Positions 46,564 to 55,427 of a stretch of DNA of 64,000 bases are shown here, piece by piece (positions within the stretch are counted from its first letter, which is position 1; the number at the start of each line of letters is the position of its first letter). Under the pieces are notes generated by a model. The model did not search any database. It saw nothing but the letters and a program-made list of their open reading frames with translations, and was not told where the DNA came from. Source of the DNA: Alteromonas gilva (GTDB taxonomy: Bacteria > Pseudomonadota > Gammaproteobacteria > Enterobacterales > Alteromonadaceae); assembly GCF_028595265.1 (NCBI RefSeq), contig NZ_JAQQXP010000001.1, forward strand, positions 186,001-250,000, given 5' to 3'. Position numbers and translations under genes: made by a program.

Positions 46564-48125
46564 TAGTCCTCCCGCGTAACCCTGAGTACTTCTTCCAGTG
46601 ACGTTTGACCATTCAGTACCTTATGACAGCCATCCTCGCGAATGCTGGGGGTGGTCTGGCGTATGTATTTCTCGATAATTTGTTCGCCTTTACCTTCGTG
46701 CATCATGGTACGTACGGTTTCATCCACAATTAACAGCTCATGAATACCAGTACGTCCGCGGTAGCCGGTTTGGTTGCATGCCGCGCATCCCTTTGGCGAA
46801 TAAATCACCGTTGCATGGGCCTGCTGCAGGCCTAGTATTTCGGCTTCCTGCTCGCTGGGCGTGTGCGGCGCTTTGCATTCTTTACATAAGGTTCGTACCA
46901 GCCGCTGCGACAATACTGCGAGCAGACTCGACGATAATAAAAACGGCTCAACACCCATGTCTTCCAGTCGGGTAATGGCACCGGCAGCGGTATTGGTGTG
47001 CAGCGTGGAGAGCACCAGGTGGCCGGTTAAACTGGCCTGTACGGCAATCTGACCGGTTTCGATATCACGGATTTCACCCACCATGACCACATCGGGATCC
47101 TGACGCAAAATGGCCCGCAACCCTCTGGCAAAGGTCATTTCGACGCGCGGGTTCACCTGGGTCTGGCCGATGCCCTGCAAATCAAATTCAATGGGATCTT
47201 CAACGGTCATGATGTTGCGATCTTTAGAATTGATTTCCGACAGGCCGGCATACAGCGTGGTACTTTTACCTGAGCCGGTGGGGCCGGTGACCAAAATAAT
47301 ACCGTGCGGTTTACGAATAAGGGTTGAAAAGTGGTCTCGATTTACCGCCGTCATGCCCAAATCGGTTAAATTAAGGCGCGCGTTGTTTTTATCTAATAAC
47401 CGCAAAACCACCCGCTCACCGTGACTCGATGGCATGGTGGATACCCGCACATCCACCGCCCGACCAGCGATACGTAACGTAATCCGGCCGTCCTGGGGCA
47501 CCCGTTTTTCGGCTATATCGAGTTTTGCCATAACCTTAATACGCGACACCAGCATTGACGATAACTTACGGTTGGGCCGCAGTATTTCACGCAATACGCC
47601 ATCTACCCGAAAGCGCACCACCAGTTGGTTCTCAAAGGTTTCAATATGAATATCTGAGGCGCCTTCCTTGATGGCTTCACCGAGCATGGCGTTAATCAGT
47701 TTAATGATGGGCGCATCGTCTTCGCTGTCGAGCAGATCTTCGGTATCGGGGAGTTCTTCAGCCAGCGAGAACAGGTCACTCTCGTTGCCCAGGTCTTCCA
47801 TTAACTGCTTGGCGGCCGAGGAATCGCGCTGATAGGCCTGGGTTAGCAGCGGTTCAAACTGATCCTGAGGCAGTTCTTTAAGTAACAGAGGGCCACCATA
47901 ATAACGTCGCACTTCGCTAAAAATAGCGATCGGGGTTTCGTTGGTATGGTACAGCAACGCCGGTGACTGATTGAGTTCCAGCAATACCTTATGACGCTTG
48001 GCAAAACCAAAAGGCAACTGTTGATCATCAACCGCTGCCTCCTCGGGCAGCAGCGCGTCAGCTGACTCGGCAGCAACAGTGGCTGCCGACGCTTGCAGAG
48101 CGGACTGGTCGACTTGCGTTGCCAT
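46563..48125 (-). CDS. gspE: Type II secretion system ATPase E
   Basis: Cytoplasmic hexameric ATPase that powers the pseudopilus. 520 residues from ATG 48125, which forms TAATG with the gspD stop; an upstream in-frame start lies inside gspD. Features are Walker A GPTGSGKSTTLYAGL, an Asp box (TVEDPIEF), Walker B (MVGEIRDIETGQIA), His box (STLHTNTAAGAITRL) and the four-Cys zinc motif CKECK...CAAC. Confidence 0.97.
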   Translation of the reverse strand: MATQVDQSALQASAATVAAESADALLPEEAAVDDQQLPFGFAKRHKVLLELNQSPALLYHTNETPIAIFSEVRRYYGGPLLLKELPQDQFEPLLTQAYQRDSSAAKQLMEDLGNESDLFSLAEELPDTEDLLDSEDDAPIIKLINAMLGEAIKEGASDIHIETFENQLVVRFRVDGVLREILRPNRKLSSMLVSRIKVMAKLDIAEKRVPQDGRITLRIAGRAVDVRVSTMPSSHGERVVLRLLDKNNARLNLTDLGMTAVNRDHFSTLIRKPHGIILVTGPTGSGKSTTLYAGLSEINSKDRNIMTVEDPIEFDLQGIGQTQVNPRVEMTFARGLRAILRQDPDVVMVGEIRDIETGQIAVQASLTGHLVLSTLHTNTAAGAITRLEDMGVEPFLLSSSLLAVLSQRLVRTLCKECKAPHTPSEQEAEILGLQQAHATVIYSPKGCAACNQTGYRGRTGIHELLIVDETVRTMMHEGKGEQIIEKYIRQTTPSIREDGCHKVLNGQTSLEEVLRVTRED

Positions 48126-50191
48126 TAGTTGTCGTCCTGAACGGGGGCTTGTTGCTGAGCTTCCTCTTCTTCGCGACGTTTCAGGTAGTCTTCGTACGAC
48201 GGTGGCAAGGCAAGCCCTTCGTTCCACTCAGGCAATACCGGCGTGTCTGTGCGTGGCATCAGAGTAACGCCTTCTGATTGCTTGTCTAACTGCTGGGCAC
48301 GAATAAAGTTATATTTACGCTTGCTGATGTCGTTCATGGTGACGCCGTCACGCACAATTTTGGGCCGTAAAAATACCATCAGGTTGCGTTTACGTTTGCT
48401 ACTGCTGGTGGATTTAAACAAATGGCCCAAAATAGGAATGTCGCCCAGTAGTGGCACTTTAGACACACTTTCCTGGACGTCTTCGTCGATTAACCCGCCG
48501 AGCACAATGGTGCCGCCGTCATCAACAATTACCGTGGTTTTGATTTGTCGCTTGTTCACCGAAATATCAACGCCGGTGGTGCCCGAAACACTGGAAACTT
48601 CCTGCTCAATGGTTAACTGAACGGCGTTACCTTCGTTAATTTGCGGGGTAACCTGTAGCTTAATACCGACTTCCTGACGGTCAACGGTCTGGAATGGATT
48701 GTCGTTATTGGCACCGGTGGTTTGCCCGGTAATCACCGGCACTTCCTGACCCACAATAAAGAAGGCTTCTTCGTTATCCATGGTGGTTAAATGGGGTGTC
48801 GCCAGTACGTTAGAGTTGGTGTCGTTGCTAATAGCCTGTACCACCGCGCCCCAGCCGTTTTCGACAATACCGGCGATCATGCCATTGGCACCGCCAAGTA
48901 ATTGAGCTAACGAGTTCAGGTCGCCTTCGATAGTTTCCTCGGTTTGCACCGGTACCCCGTTCGCCGATGTGGTGGTGCGCGTAACAGTGCGATCTTCGGC
49001 CTGACGTAATGCCACACCGAGCGCCCCGATAGGCACAACACCATTATTAAATTGCGTACCGCCGCCTTCTTCTGAAATCCATTGCACACCCAGCGAGGTA
49101 CCGTCACCTTCGTACAACTCTACGATGATGGCTTCGACTTGCACCTGCGCACGACGCACATCGAGCTGGCGGATGACCTCTTCCAGCGAACGCATCATGT
49201 CGGGCTCGGCAGTAATGACCAGCGCGTTAGAATCTTCGTGAGAGTCGATGCTGACATCACGGTTAGACGAACCGGCGCGACGGGCATTGGCGTTGGGCGC
49301 GGCGTCTTCGGCCTGGATACTGTCGCTGACACCCTGTAGTACTTTTACTAAGTCTTCGGCTTTGGCGTAGTTTAAAAAGATAACGCGGGTATTACCGTTG
49401 GTTTCAAGCTCCTGATCCATCCGCTGAATAAGGTTGATCAGGCGCTTACGTGCTTTAGAGTCGCCGCTTACGATAATGCTGTTGGTGCGGTCATCGGCCA
49501 CTACCCGTGGCTCGCTTTTACCAGTAGCGTTTTGTTTGCCCTGCGATTTATTTATGCTGTCTACAATGCGCACCATTTCAGAGGCGGAGGCAAATTTCAG
49601 TTTTACGATGTCGACCTCTTCGTCACCGGCGCGATCAACCCGCTCAATGATCTCGGCCAGACGGTTAACCACCGCGGCGCGGCCGGTCAGCATCATTACG
49701 TTAGACGGATCGTGAGCCACTACGTTACCGCCGCCGGCCTGATCGTTTAACTGACGCAGAATAGGCGCCAGTTCGCGTACCGGCACGTTATACACCGGAA
49801 TAACGCGGGTGATCATTTCGTCGCCGTCCATCGATGCATCTTCGACCACCGGAATGTTGGAGGTTTTGGCATCTTTGGCTCTCACCACTTTTAAAATGCC
49901 GTTGGGCATTTCGACCACCGCGTAGCCATACACCTGCAACACGTTTAAGAAAAACTGGTAGTACTGTTCTTCGTTAAGCATGTCGTAACTGATGACGCTG
50001 ATTTTGCCGCGAACATTTTGCTCAACAATGATGGTTTTTTGCAGGTTTTTGCCAACGATATTAATAAATTCGTTGATATCCGTATCCTGAAATTTGGGCA
50101 TACGATCGATTGCCGCTGCCTGAGCACACATTATAGTGGCACAGAATGCTACGCTCATTCGGGTCAACCAAGTTCGACCAATTCGCCTCAT
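48125..50191 (-). CDS. gspD: Type II secretion system secretin D
   Basis: 688-residue outer-membrane secretin. Signal peptide about 1-27, then N0 (IDRMPKFQDTDINEFINIVG), N1-N3 domains (VVEM, VNRLAEII, VQVEAIIVEL), and the C-terminal secretin domain with EVPVITG and VPLLGDIPILGHLFKS. The C-terminal extension is Gln/Glu-rich. Forms the exit channel for folded exoproteins. Confidence 0.97.
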   Translation of the reverse strand: MRRIGRTWLTRMSVAFCATIMCAQAAAIDRMPKFQDTDINEFINIVGKNLQKTIIVEQNVRGKISVISYDMLNEEQYYQFFLNVLQVYGYAVVEMPNGILKVVRAKDAKTSNIPVVEDASMDGDEMITRVIPVYNVPVRELAPILRQLNDQAGGGNVVAHDPSNVMMLTGRAAVVNRLAEIIERVDRAGDEEVDIVKLKFASASEMVRIVDSINKSQGKQNATGKSEPRVVADDRTNSIIVSGDSKARKRLINLIQRMDQELETNGNTRVIFLNYAKAEDLVKVLQGVSDSIQAEDAAPNANARRAGSSNRDVSIDSHEDSNALVITAEPDMMRSLEEVIRQLDVRRAQVQVEAIIVELYEGDGTSLGVQWISEEGGGTQFNNGVVPIGALGVALRQAEDRTVTRTTTSANGVPVQTEETIEGDLNSLAQLLGGANGMIAGIVENGWGAVVQAISNDTNSNVLATPHLTTMDNEEAFFIVGQEVPVITGQTTGANNDNPFQTVDRQEVGIKLQVTPQINEGNAVQLTIEQEVSSVSGTTGVDISVNKRQIKTTVIVDDGGTIVLGGLIDEDVQESVSKVPLLGDIPILGHLFKSTSSSKRKRNLMVFLRPKIVRDGVTMNDISKRKYNFIRAQQLDKQSEGVTLMPRTDTPVLPEWNEGLALPPSYEDYLKRREEEEAQQQAPVQDDN

Positions 50192-50223
50192 GTTAAATTC
50201 CTGTTTTGCTGTATTGCTCTAAA

Positions 50224-51174
50224 TTATTGTTCAGGCATGTCCAGGTACAGTGACGTATATTCGCCATTGCGGGTCACTGTGAGTTCGATGGACTGTGCGT
50301 TTCTTAATTCACTCATGGCTTCCTGAGCCTGAGACGGATCGGTTAAATCCAATCCGTTTATTTGTATAACGATATCGCCGTTTTGTAAGCCTACCGAATT
50401 AAACAAACTGGGATCTTTACCCGGCTGTACTTTATAGCCGGCCATACTACCGCCTTCCAGCGCCGGGGTGATCGTTATGTAATCAGTAAAACTGCCCGGC
50501 TTGTTGCGCAGCGCCTCGGTGGCTGCAATGGCGTCATCGCTCATTTCAACAGGCTCTTCATCATCTCTGGCTGGAGACATTGCAGTGCTGCGATTGCCGG
50601 TTGCCGCAATCACCGGTGGCCGGGCGCGGCGTTTGGTAAAGTCCAGCCCTTGCAGCATGAGTGTTTCGTGGCGGCCACCATTTTTAATAATCACGCGGTC
50701 GCTATGAACCTGCGACAAGGTGGCATTGGTGGCGTCTATTTTGTCGCCCACTGCATAAATGGCCTGCTTGCCGCGATTTTCTATTACCGCCGTGCCGGCG
50801 TCTTTACTCGATGTGGACACCACCCCCGAGAGGACTAAATTTAAATTCGTTTCGGGCGCATCGGTGATGGTCTCTTCGACGGGTTGAGGCGTAGCAACCT
50901 TATTAACCTCGCCAAATAAATTAAGGCGTTGTAATTGGTTGATATCGACCCCACGTTGAGAGCCTGATGATGAGCCAGCAGAGGCTGTTACTGAACTGCC
51001 CGGTGCCGCAGCCGTGCTATCTGAAGCGGGTGTGGGGATTAACTTCCAGGTAATGTCAGCCGCATAAGCAATAAGATACAGGCACAGCAGCACAATGACC
51101 GCAAAACGAATGCGGGATTGGTGGGCGGTAAAAAAAGCCGGTACATTTAGTGACTTGGTCTGACTCAATATCAT
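50224..51174 (-). CDS. gspC: Type II secretion system protein C
   Basis: 316 residues: a TM anchor (about 23-42), the homology region that binds the secretin (LNLVLSGVVSTSSKDAGTAVI, about 120-180), and a C-terminal PDZ domain (GLQNGDIVIQINGLDL, about 250-310). First gene of the gspCDEFGHIJKLMN operon; 32 nt separate it from gspD. gspAB and the prepilin peptidase gene gspO are not in this window. Confidence 0.94.
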   Translation of the reverse strand: MILSQTKSLNVPAFFTAHQSRIRFAVIVLLCLYLIAYAADITWKLIPTPASDSTAAAPGSSVTASAGSSSGSQRGVDINQLQRLNLFGEVNKVATPQPVEETITDAPETNLNLVLSGVVSTSSKDAGTAVIENRGKQAIYAVGDKIDATNATLSQVHSDRVIIKNGGRHETLMLQGLDFTKRRARPPVIAATGNRSTAMSPARDDEEPVEMSDDAIAATEALRNKPGSFTDYITITPALEGGSMAGYKVQPGKDPSLFNSVGLQNGDIVIQINGLDLTDPSQAQEAMSELRNAQSIELTVTRNGEYTSLYLDMPEQ

Positions 51175-51302
51175 CTGAAAACAACTAGTTGGTGGTCTGT
51201 TAACCCTAATTTAACGTCCCCATGATAGCCTAGTCGACGCGGGGGCAACAACATTAATCCGTACAGGTTAAAGTTATATTACAGTTTAGCGAGTAAAAAC
51301 CC

Positions 51303-51701
51303 ATGGCCAACGATACAAAAACCGATGTAAAGGTACGTTTAGACAAATGGATTTGGGCTGCCCGGCTGGCGAAAACCCGGGCATTAGCAAGAGACCTGAT
51401 TCAAAGCGGAAAAGTTCACTATAACGGCCAAAAAAGTAAGCCGGGTAAAATCGTTGAGCTCAACGCCACAGTGCGGGTACCGGCCGGATGGGATGTTAAG
51501 GAGATAGTTATTCAGGGGTTAGCCGACAAACGGCTGCCAGCTAAAGATGCCGAGCTGTTATACGCCGAAACCGCCGAAAGCGCCGCTAAGCGTGAACAAA
51601 ACAAAGAAGCCAGAAAGTTGCACAGCTTTCATAATCCGAGCCCGGATCACCGGCCGGACAAAAAGCAGCGCCGCGAACTTATAAAATTAAAACACCAGTA
51701 A
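51303..51701 (+). CDS. hslR: Ribosome-associated heat shock protein Hsp15
   Basis: 132-residue S4-domain RNA-binding protein that rescues 50S subunits carrying stalled peptidyl-tRNA. The S4 motif is VRLDKWIWAARLAKTRALAR followed by GKVHYNGQKSKPGK; the C-terminus is a basic tail. It is divergent from gspC and followed by hslO, the same order as E. coli. Confidence 0.95.
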   Translation: MANDTKTDVKVRLDKWIWAARLAKTRALARDLIQSGKVHYNGQKSKPGKIVELNATVRVPAGWDVKEIVIQGLADKRLPAKDAELLYAETAESAAKREQNKEARKLHSFHNPSPDHRPDKKQRRELIKLKHQ

Positions 51702-51787
51702 TACATACCCCGCAGTCAGCAATGCCACCTCAGGCGTGCTGCTCTATAATAAGGGTATAAACACGGTTTAAGTCAGGAATTTAATGA

Positions 51788-52687
51788 ATGAATCAGTTTG
51801 ATCAGTTACACCGTTATTTATTTAACGACGCCAGTGTGAGAGGCGAGTTGGTAAGACTACAGGACACCTTAAAACCTATTGTCCACAGTACCGATTACCC
51901 AACCGTTATTCAGCAACTGCTGGCTGAAATGGCCGCCGCCGCCAGTTTGCTTACCGCCACACTTAAATTTGAAGGTGAAGTGAGCCTGCAAATTCAGAGT
52001 CAGGGCACGGTGCGTTATGCGGTTATTAGCGCTACCCACGAGCAGCACCTGCGCGGCGTGGCACGCTGGGACGAAAACGCCGACATCAGCGCTGCAAGTT
52101 TTGCCGGGTTGGTGGCCGATGCGGTGCTGGTGATCACCATTACCCCCACCGAAGGCGAACGCTACCAGGGTGTTGTTGCCCTGGAGAAAGGCTCGTTAGC
52201 AGGCTGTCTGGAAGATTACTTTGTGCGCTCCGAACAACTCGCCACGCGGGTATTTATACACACTGATTTTAGTGACGCAGACAAACCCAAAGTTGCTGGG
52301 ATGTTTTTGCAGATCCTGCCGCAAAGCAGCGAAGCAACCGCTGTTACCTCAGACAGCGAATTTGAGCATTTATGCACCCTGACAGAAACCATGACTGCCG
52401 AGGAGCTGTTTTCGTTACCGGCGCAGGACGTGCTCTATCGCTTGTACCATGAGCAAACGGTAGAGATTTACGAGCCCAAGCCGGTGATCTTTAACTGTTC
52501 ATGCTCGCGGGAGCGCAGTGCCGAAGCGCTGCGTAATATCGACAAAAGTGAACTGCTCGACATAGTTAAACAGGAAGGCGCAGTCACCATGAACTGTCAG
52601 TACTGCCACACTGAATACCGTTTTGATGAAATCGACATTGAAACATTACACAGCGGTTACAGCACAGCGCCAGACGCTACCCAATAG
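51788..52687 (+). CDS. hslO: Redox-regulated chaperone Hsp33
   Basis: 299-residue holdase activated by oxidation. The C-terminal zinc switch has all four Cys as CSC (NCSCSRE) and CQYC (MNCQYCHTEY). The core has LLAEMAAAASLLTATLKFEG. AGGAA precedes the ATG. A strong terminator follows. Confidence 0.96.
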   Translation: MNQFDQLHRYLFNDASVRGELVRLQDTLKPIVHSTDYPTVIQQLLAEMAAAASLLTATLKFEGEVSLQIQSQGTVRYAVISATHEQHLRGVARWDENADISAASFAGLVADAVLVITITPTEGERYQGVVALEKGSLAGCLEDYFVRSEQLATRVFIHTDFSDADKPKVAGMFLQILPQSSEATAVTSDSEFEHLCTLTETMTAEELFSLPAQDVLYRLYHEQTVEIYEPKPVIFNCSCSRERSAEALRNIDKSELLDIVKQEGAVTMNCQYCHTEYRFDEIDIETLHSGYSTAPDATQ

Positions 52688-52743
52688 CGTTAATGCTGCC
52701 AGTGGTTAGCTTATGTTAGCCACGGCGATACTGCCCTTTACTT

Positions 52744-52767
52744 AAAAAGCGCCTCCAGGCGCTTTTT
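52744..52767. terminator. Rho-independent terminator after hslO
   Basis: 10-bp stem AAAAAGCGCC / GGCGCTTTTT with TCCA loop; ends in T5ATTT. Symmetric, so able to act on both strands. Confidence 0.95.
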
Positions 52768-53060
52768 ATTTGCCTGTTATATAGTAATTTTTTGGTTTTT
52801 GTTGAATAAAAAGCCTTACCTTACCTACACCTTTACAGGGTTGCCGCAACCAGCACAGGCAGTTACCACAAGCCTGCGATACTGCATTCTTCCCTTTATT
52901 TCTGTAATTAATTACAGGTTTTTATGAAATAAACGTCATGTGAATAGTCGGTATAGCGACTGCTTATGTTGATGCGTGCCTTTAATGATGTAGTATTTGA
53001 GTTGTTGTTTGGTTTTGTAAGTCACTATGTAATATTACAGATTATTTTGGGTGGAGAGAT
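52768..53060 (+). promoter_or_regulatory. pckA upstream region with two TGTAAT/ATTACA palindromes
   Basis: Non-coding leader and promoter region of pckA. Two perfect palindromes share half-sites: CTGTAATTAATTACAG at 52902-52917 and TGTAATATTACA at 53028-53039, the second 21 nt before the start codon. The half-sites look like those of HexR (TGTAAT...ATTACA), which is known to control central carbon genes in related bacteria, but the spacers (2 and 0 nt) differ from the usual three. The assignment is inference. Confidence 0.5.
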
Positions 53061-54620
53061 ATGACAGCGGCAGCAGCGATTCAGCAAGTAGCAAAGGAAT
53101 GGACGAATCTGACCCCGGCGGTGCTCGTGGAGCACGCCTTACAAAAAGGGGAAGGTCATCTGGCCGCCAATGGCGCATTGGTGGTACGCACAGGCGCACG
53201 AACCGGCCGCTCACCGGCAGACAGGTTTATTGTTAAGGAGCCCACGACTGAGGGGCAGATTGATTGGGGTAACGTGAACCGCCCCTTTGATGCTGCAAAG
53301 TTCGACGCATTGTGGGAGCGCGTTGAAAACTATTTGCTTGGTCTTGACGATTACTACCTGTCGCAGCTTCAGGTTGGTGCCGATACCACCCATGCACTGC
53401 CTGTGGAGGTGCGGACCGAAACGGCCTGGCAGCATCTTTTTGCCAAAAACCTGTTTATCACCCCGCAACACTTCAACAATGATAATAAACCAGTGTGGCA
53501 AGTGTTAAACGTGCCCGGCTTTACCTGTGTACCTCAACGCGACGGCACCAACAGCGATGGTACGGTAATCATTAACTTTGCCCAGAAAAAAGTCTTGATT
53601 GCCGGAATGCGCTACGCCGGCGAAATGAAAAAAGCCATGTTCTCGGTGCAAAACTTTTTATTGCCCGCCCAGGAAGTACTGCCCATGCACTGCTCTGCCA
53701 ATGTGGGCGAAGCGGGCGATGTAACCTTATTTTTTGGTCTGTCGGGCACCGGCAAAACCACCCTGTCGGCCGATCCCAAACGCTTTTTAATTGGCGATGA
53801 CGAGCATGGCTGGGCACCCGGCTCGGTGTTTAACCTTGAGGGCGGTTGTTACGCCAAGTGCATAGACTTATCGCAAAAAAATGAGCCGGTTATCTGGGAC
53901 GCCATAAAGTTTGGCACCTTGTTAGAAAACGTGGTGCTCGATGATACCGGCCACCCCGACTACGCCGATGTGTCGCTTACCCAAAACTCACGAGCGGCTT
54001 ATCCGCTGGCACATATCGAAAAGCGCGTGGCAGAGAACATGGCCGGCGAACCCCGCTCGGTGGTGTTTTTAACCTGTGATGTGAGCGGCGTGTTACCCCC
54101 CGTGTCGGTATTGAGCGAAGAGGCGGCTGCTTACCATTTTTTAAGCGGCTATACCGCCAAAGTGGGCTCCACAGAAATTGGCTCAACGGCCGACATTGAG
54201 TCGACGTTTTCCACCTGTTTTGGCGCGCCGTTTTTCCCCCGCCCGGCCGGCGAATACGCCGAGCTTTTGATCAAACGGGTTAAGGCTTTTAATGCCAGGG
54301 TTTATTTGGTGAATACCGGCTGGACCGGCGGCCCCTACGGCACCGGCAAGCGCTTTGATATTCCTACCACCCGCGCGGTGATTGATGCCATTGTCAGTGG
54401 TGAACTAGCAAACGTGGCCACCACCCACATTGACGGCCTCAATCTTGATGTGCCGACGGCCGTACCGGGTGTGAATAGCCACCTGCTGATCCCTAAAAAC
54501 ACCTGGCAAGACCCTGCAATGTACGACCAGTACGTGGCCAGACTAGTAAACGAATTTCAGGCTAACTTTGAAAAATACACGGTGTCTGATGCCATTAAAC
54601 AGGCTGGCCCTGGCTATTAG
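53061..54620 (+). CDS. pckA: Phosphoenolpyruvate carboxykinase (ATP)
   Basis: 519-residue gluconeogenic enzyme converting oxaloacetate and ATP to PEP. The kinase-1a motif GLSGTGKTTLSADPKR, FNLEGGCYAKCIDL and RTGRSPADRF are all present. GGTGGAGAG precedes the ATG. It completes the hslR-hslO-pckA block shared with E. coli and marks the end of the conserved backbone; the next genes are accessory. Confidence 0.97.
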   Translation: MTAAAAIQQVAKEWTNLTPAVLVEHALQKGEGHLAANGALVVRTGARTGRSPADRFIVKEPTTEGQIDWGNVNRPFDAAKFDALWERVENYLLGLDDYYLSQLQVGADTTHALPVEVRTETAWQHLFAKNLFITPQHFNNDNKPVWQVLNVPGFTCVPQRDGTNSDGTVIINFAQKKVLIAGMRYAGEMKKAMFSVQNFLLPAQEVLPMHCSANVGEAGDVTLFFGLSGTGKTTLSADPKRFLIGDDEHGWAPGSVFNLEGGCYAKCIDLSQKNEPVIWDAIKFGTLLENVVLDDTGHPDYADVSLTQNSRAAYPLAHIEKRVAENMAGEPRSVVFLTCDVSGVLPPVSVLSEEAAAYHFLSGYTAKVGSTEIGSTADIESTFSTCFGAPFFPRPAGEYAELLIKRVKAFNARVYLVNTGWTGGPYGTGKRFDIPTTRAVIDAIVSGELANVATTHIDGLNLDVPTAVPGVNSHLLIPKNTWQDPAMYDQYVARLVNEFQANFEKYTVSDAIKQAGPGY

Positions 54621-54663
54621 CACTGGCAGCAAATAAGTTTTAGCACGTCCGCAAGGTGACGTT

Positions 54664-54694
54664 AGGCCCGTGTCGTAATGAACGGGCCTTTTTT
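54664..54694 (+). terminator. Rho-independent terminator of pckA
   Basis: 8-bp stem AGGCCCGT / ACGGGCCT with a 10-nt loop followed by TTTTTT, 43 nt after the pckA stop. Confidence 0.93.
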
Positions 54695-54733
54695 ATAGAC
54701 ACGACACTGCCCCAAATATTGCTTTTCATCGTT

Positions 54734-55300
54734 TTACTGTGACTGCGCCGTTAAATGCTGCTCTATGCGTAGCATCCATTCGTCAAGCGCAGGGCATTCC
54801 ATAGCGGGAAGTTTGCCAGAGTCATCGAGCTTCCTGAGCATAACAATGTCATTTAGCAGATTGTTTTTTGCGTATTGTTCACACTCCAGGGGGGTCATTG
54901 GACCGCCTTGCTGACGCAAAGTCATTGTGCTGGCATGAGACAGGTTCGCTAAATATTCGGGATCGACGCTAGCCAGATAACGCTTCACATTAACATGCTC
55001 AGCCACCAGCATGCACAAGCGCGCTGAGAATCCGCAGGAGGCTAAAAATGCAGCCCCGAGTTCGTCATGACTTGCATAACCATAGCTGTCAAAGTCTGGG
55101 AGCTGACTGTCCTGGGCTAAAAAATGCCCGATGTCATGTAAAAAAGCGGCTAACGCTAGTTCTTCGTCAAGGCCCCACTCCAGCGCTAACGTAGCGCTTT
55201 GCTGGGCATGCTGAAGCTGTGTACAGTCTTCTTCGTACGTTTCGTTGCCATACCGTATAAAGAGTTGTTGTATGTGCGATAAGGCTTCTTGCAGTGTCAT
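54734..55300 (-). CDS. HD-domain mixed-valent diiron oxygenase, PhnZ/TmpB type (C-P bond cleavage)
   Basis: 188 residues. It would be annotated generically as an HD phosphohydrolase, but it has the features of oxygenases that cleave the C-P bond of 1-hydroxy-2-aminoethyl-type phosphonates. Ligands for two irons are in place: H31, H55-D56 (FLHDIGH), H78, H102 and D159. After H102 comes VKRYL with K106, then DPEY and QGGPM, a pattern I recall from PhnZ/TmpB. A Tyr and Glu (Y22, E24) precede the first His, where these enzymes carry a Tyr/Glu pair near the iron site. With AEP the products would be glycine and phosphate. Divergent from the permease gene across a palindromic operator. The substrate is not determined. 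Confidence 0.85.
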   Translation of the reverse strand: MTLQEALSHIQQLFIRYGNETYEEDCTQLQHAQQSATLALEWGLDEELALAAFLHDIGHFLAQDSQLPDFDSYGYASHDELGAAFLASCGFSARLCMLVAEHVNVKRYLASVDPEYLANLSHASTMTLRQQGGPMTPLECEQYAKNNLLNDIVMLRKLDDSGKLPAMECPALDEWMLRIEQHLTAQSQ

Positions 55301-55355
55301 AGCGTACTAATTCCGATGATAATAAACAACTAAACCATATCAAAAATACCGCTTC

Positions 55356-55367
55356 TGGTATATACCA
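55356..55367. promoter_or_regulatory. Operator palindrome TGGTATATACCA, copy 1
   Basis: Perfect 12-bp palindrome between the divergent HD-oxygenase and permease genes (56 and 61 nt from their starts). It contains GTATATAC, matching the GTnTAnAC core of HutC/PhnF-type GntR regulators, and is identical to the copy at 63595 next to such a regulator gene. Confidence 0.8.
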
Positions 55368-55427
55368 AAATAAAAGTGTCATACTTATTATTTAAACTGA
55401 GCTTATGTTAAAAAATGGCTTGGTTTA

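Noticed and set aside
48126..48227. Upstream start for gspE
   Set aside because: It lies inside gspD; ATG 48125 forms a TAATG with the gspD stop, the same coupling used elsewhere in the operon.
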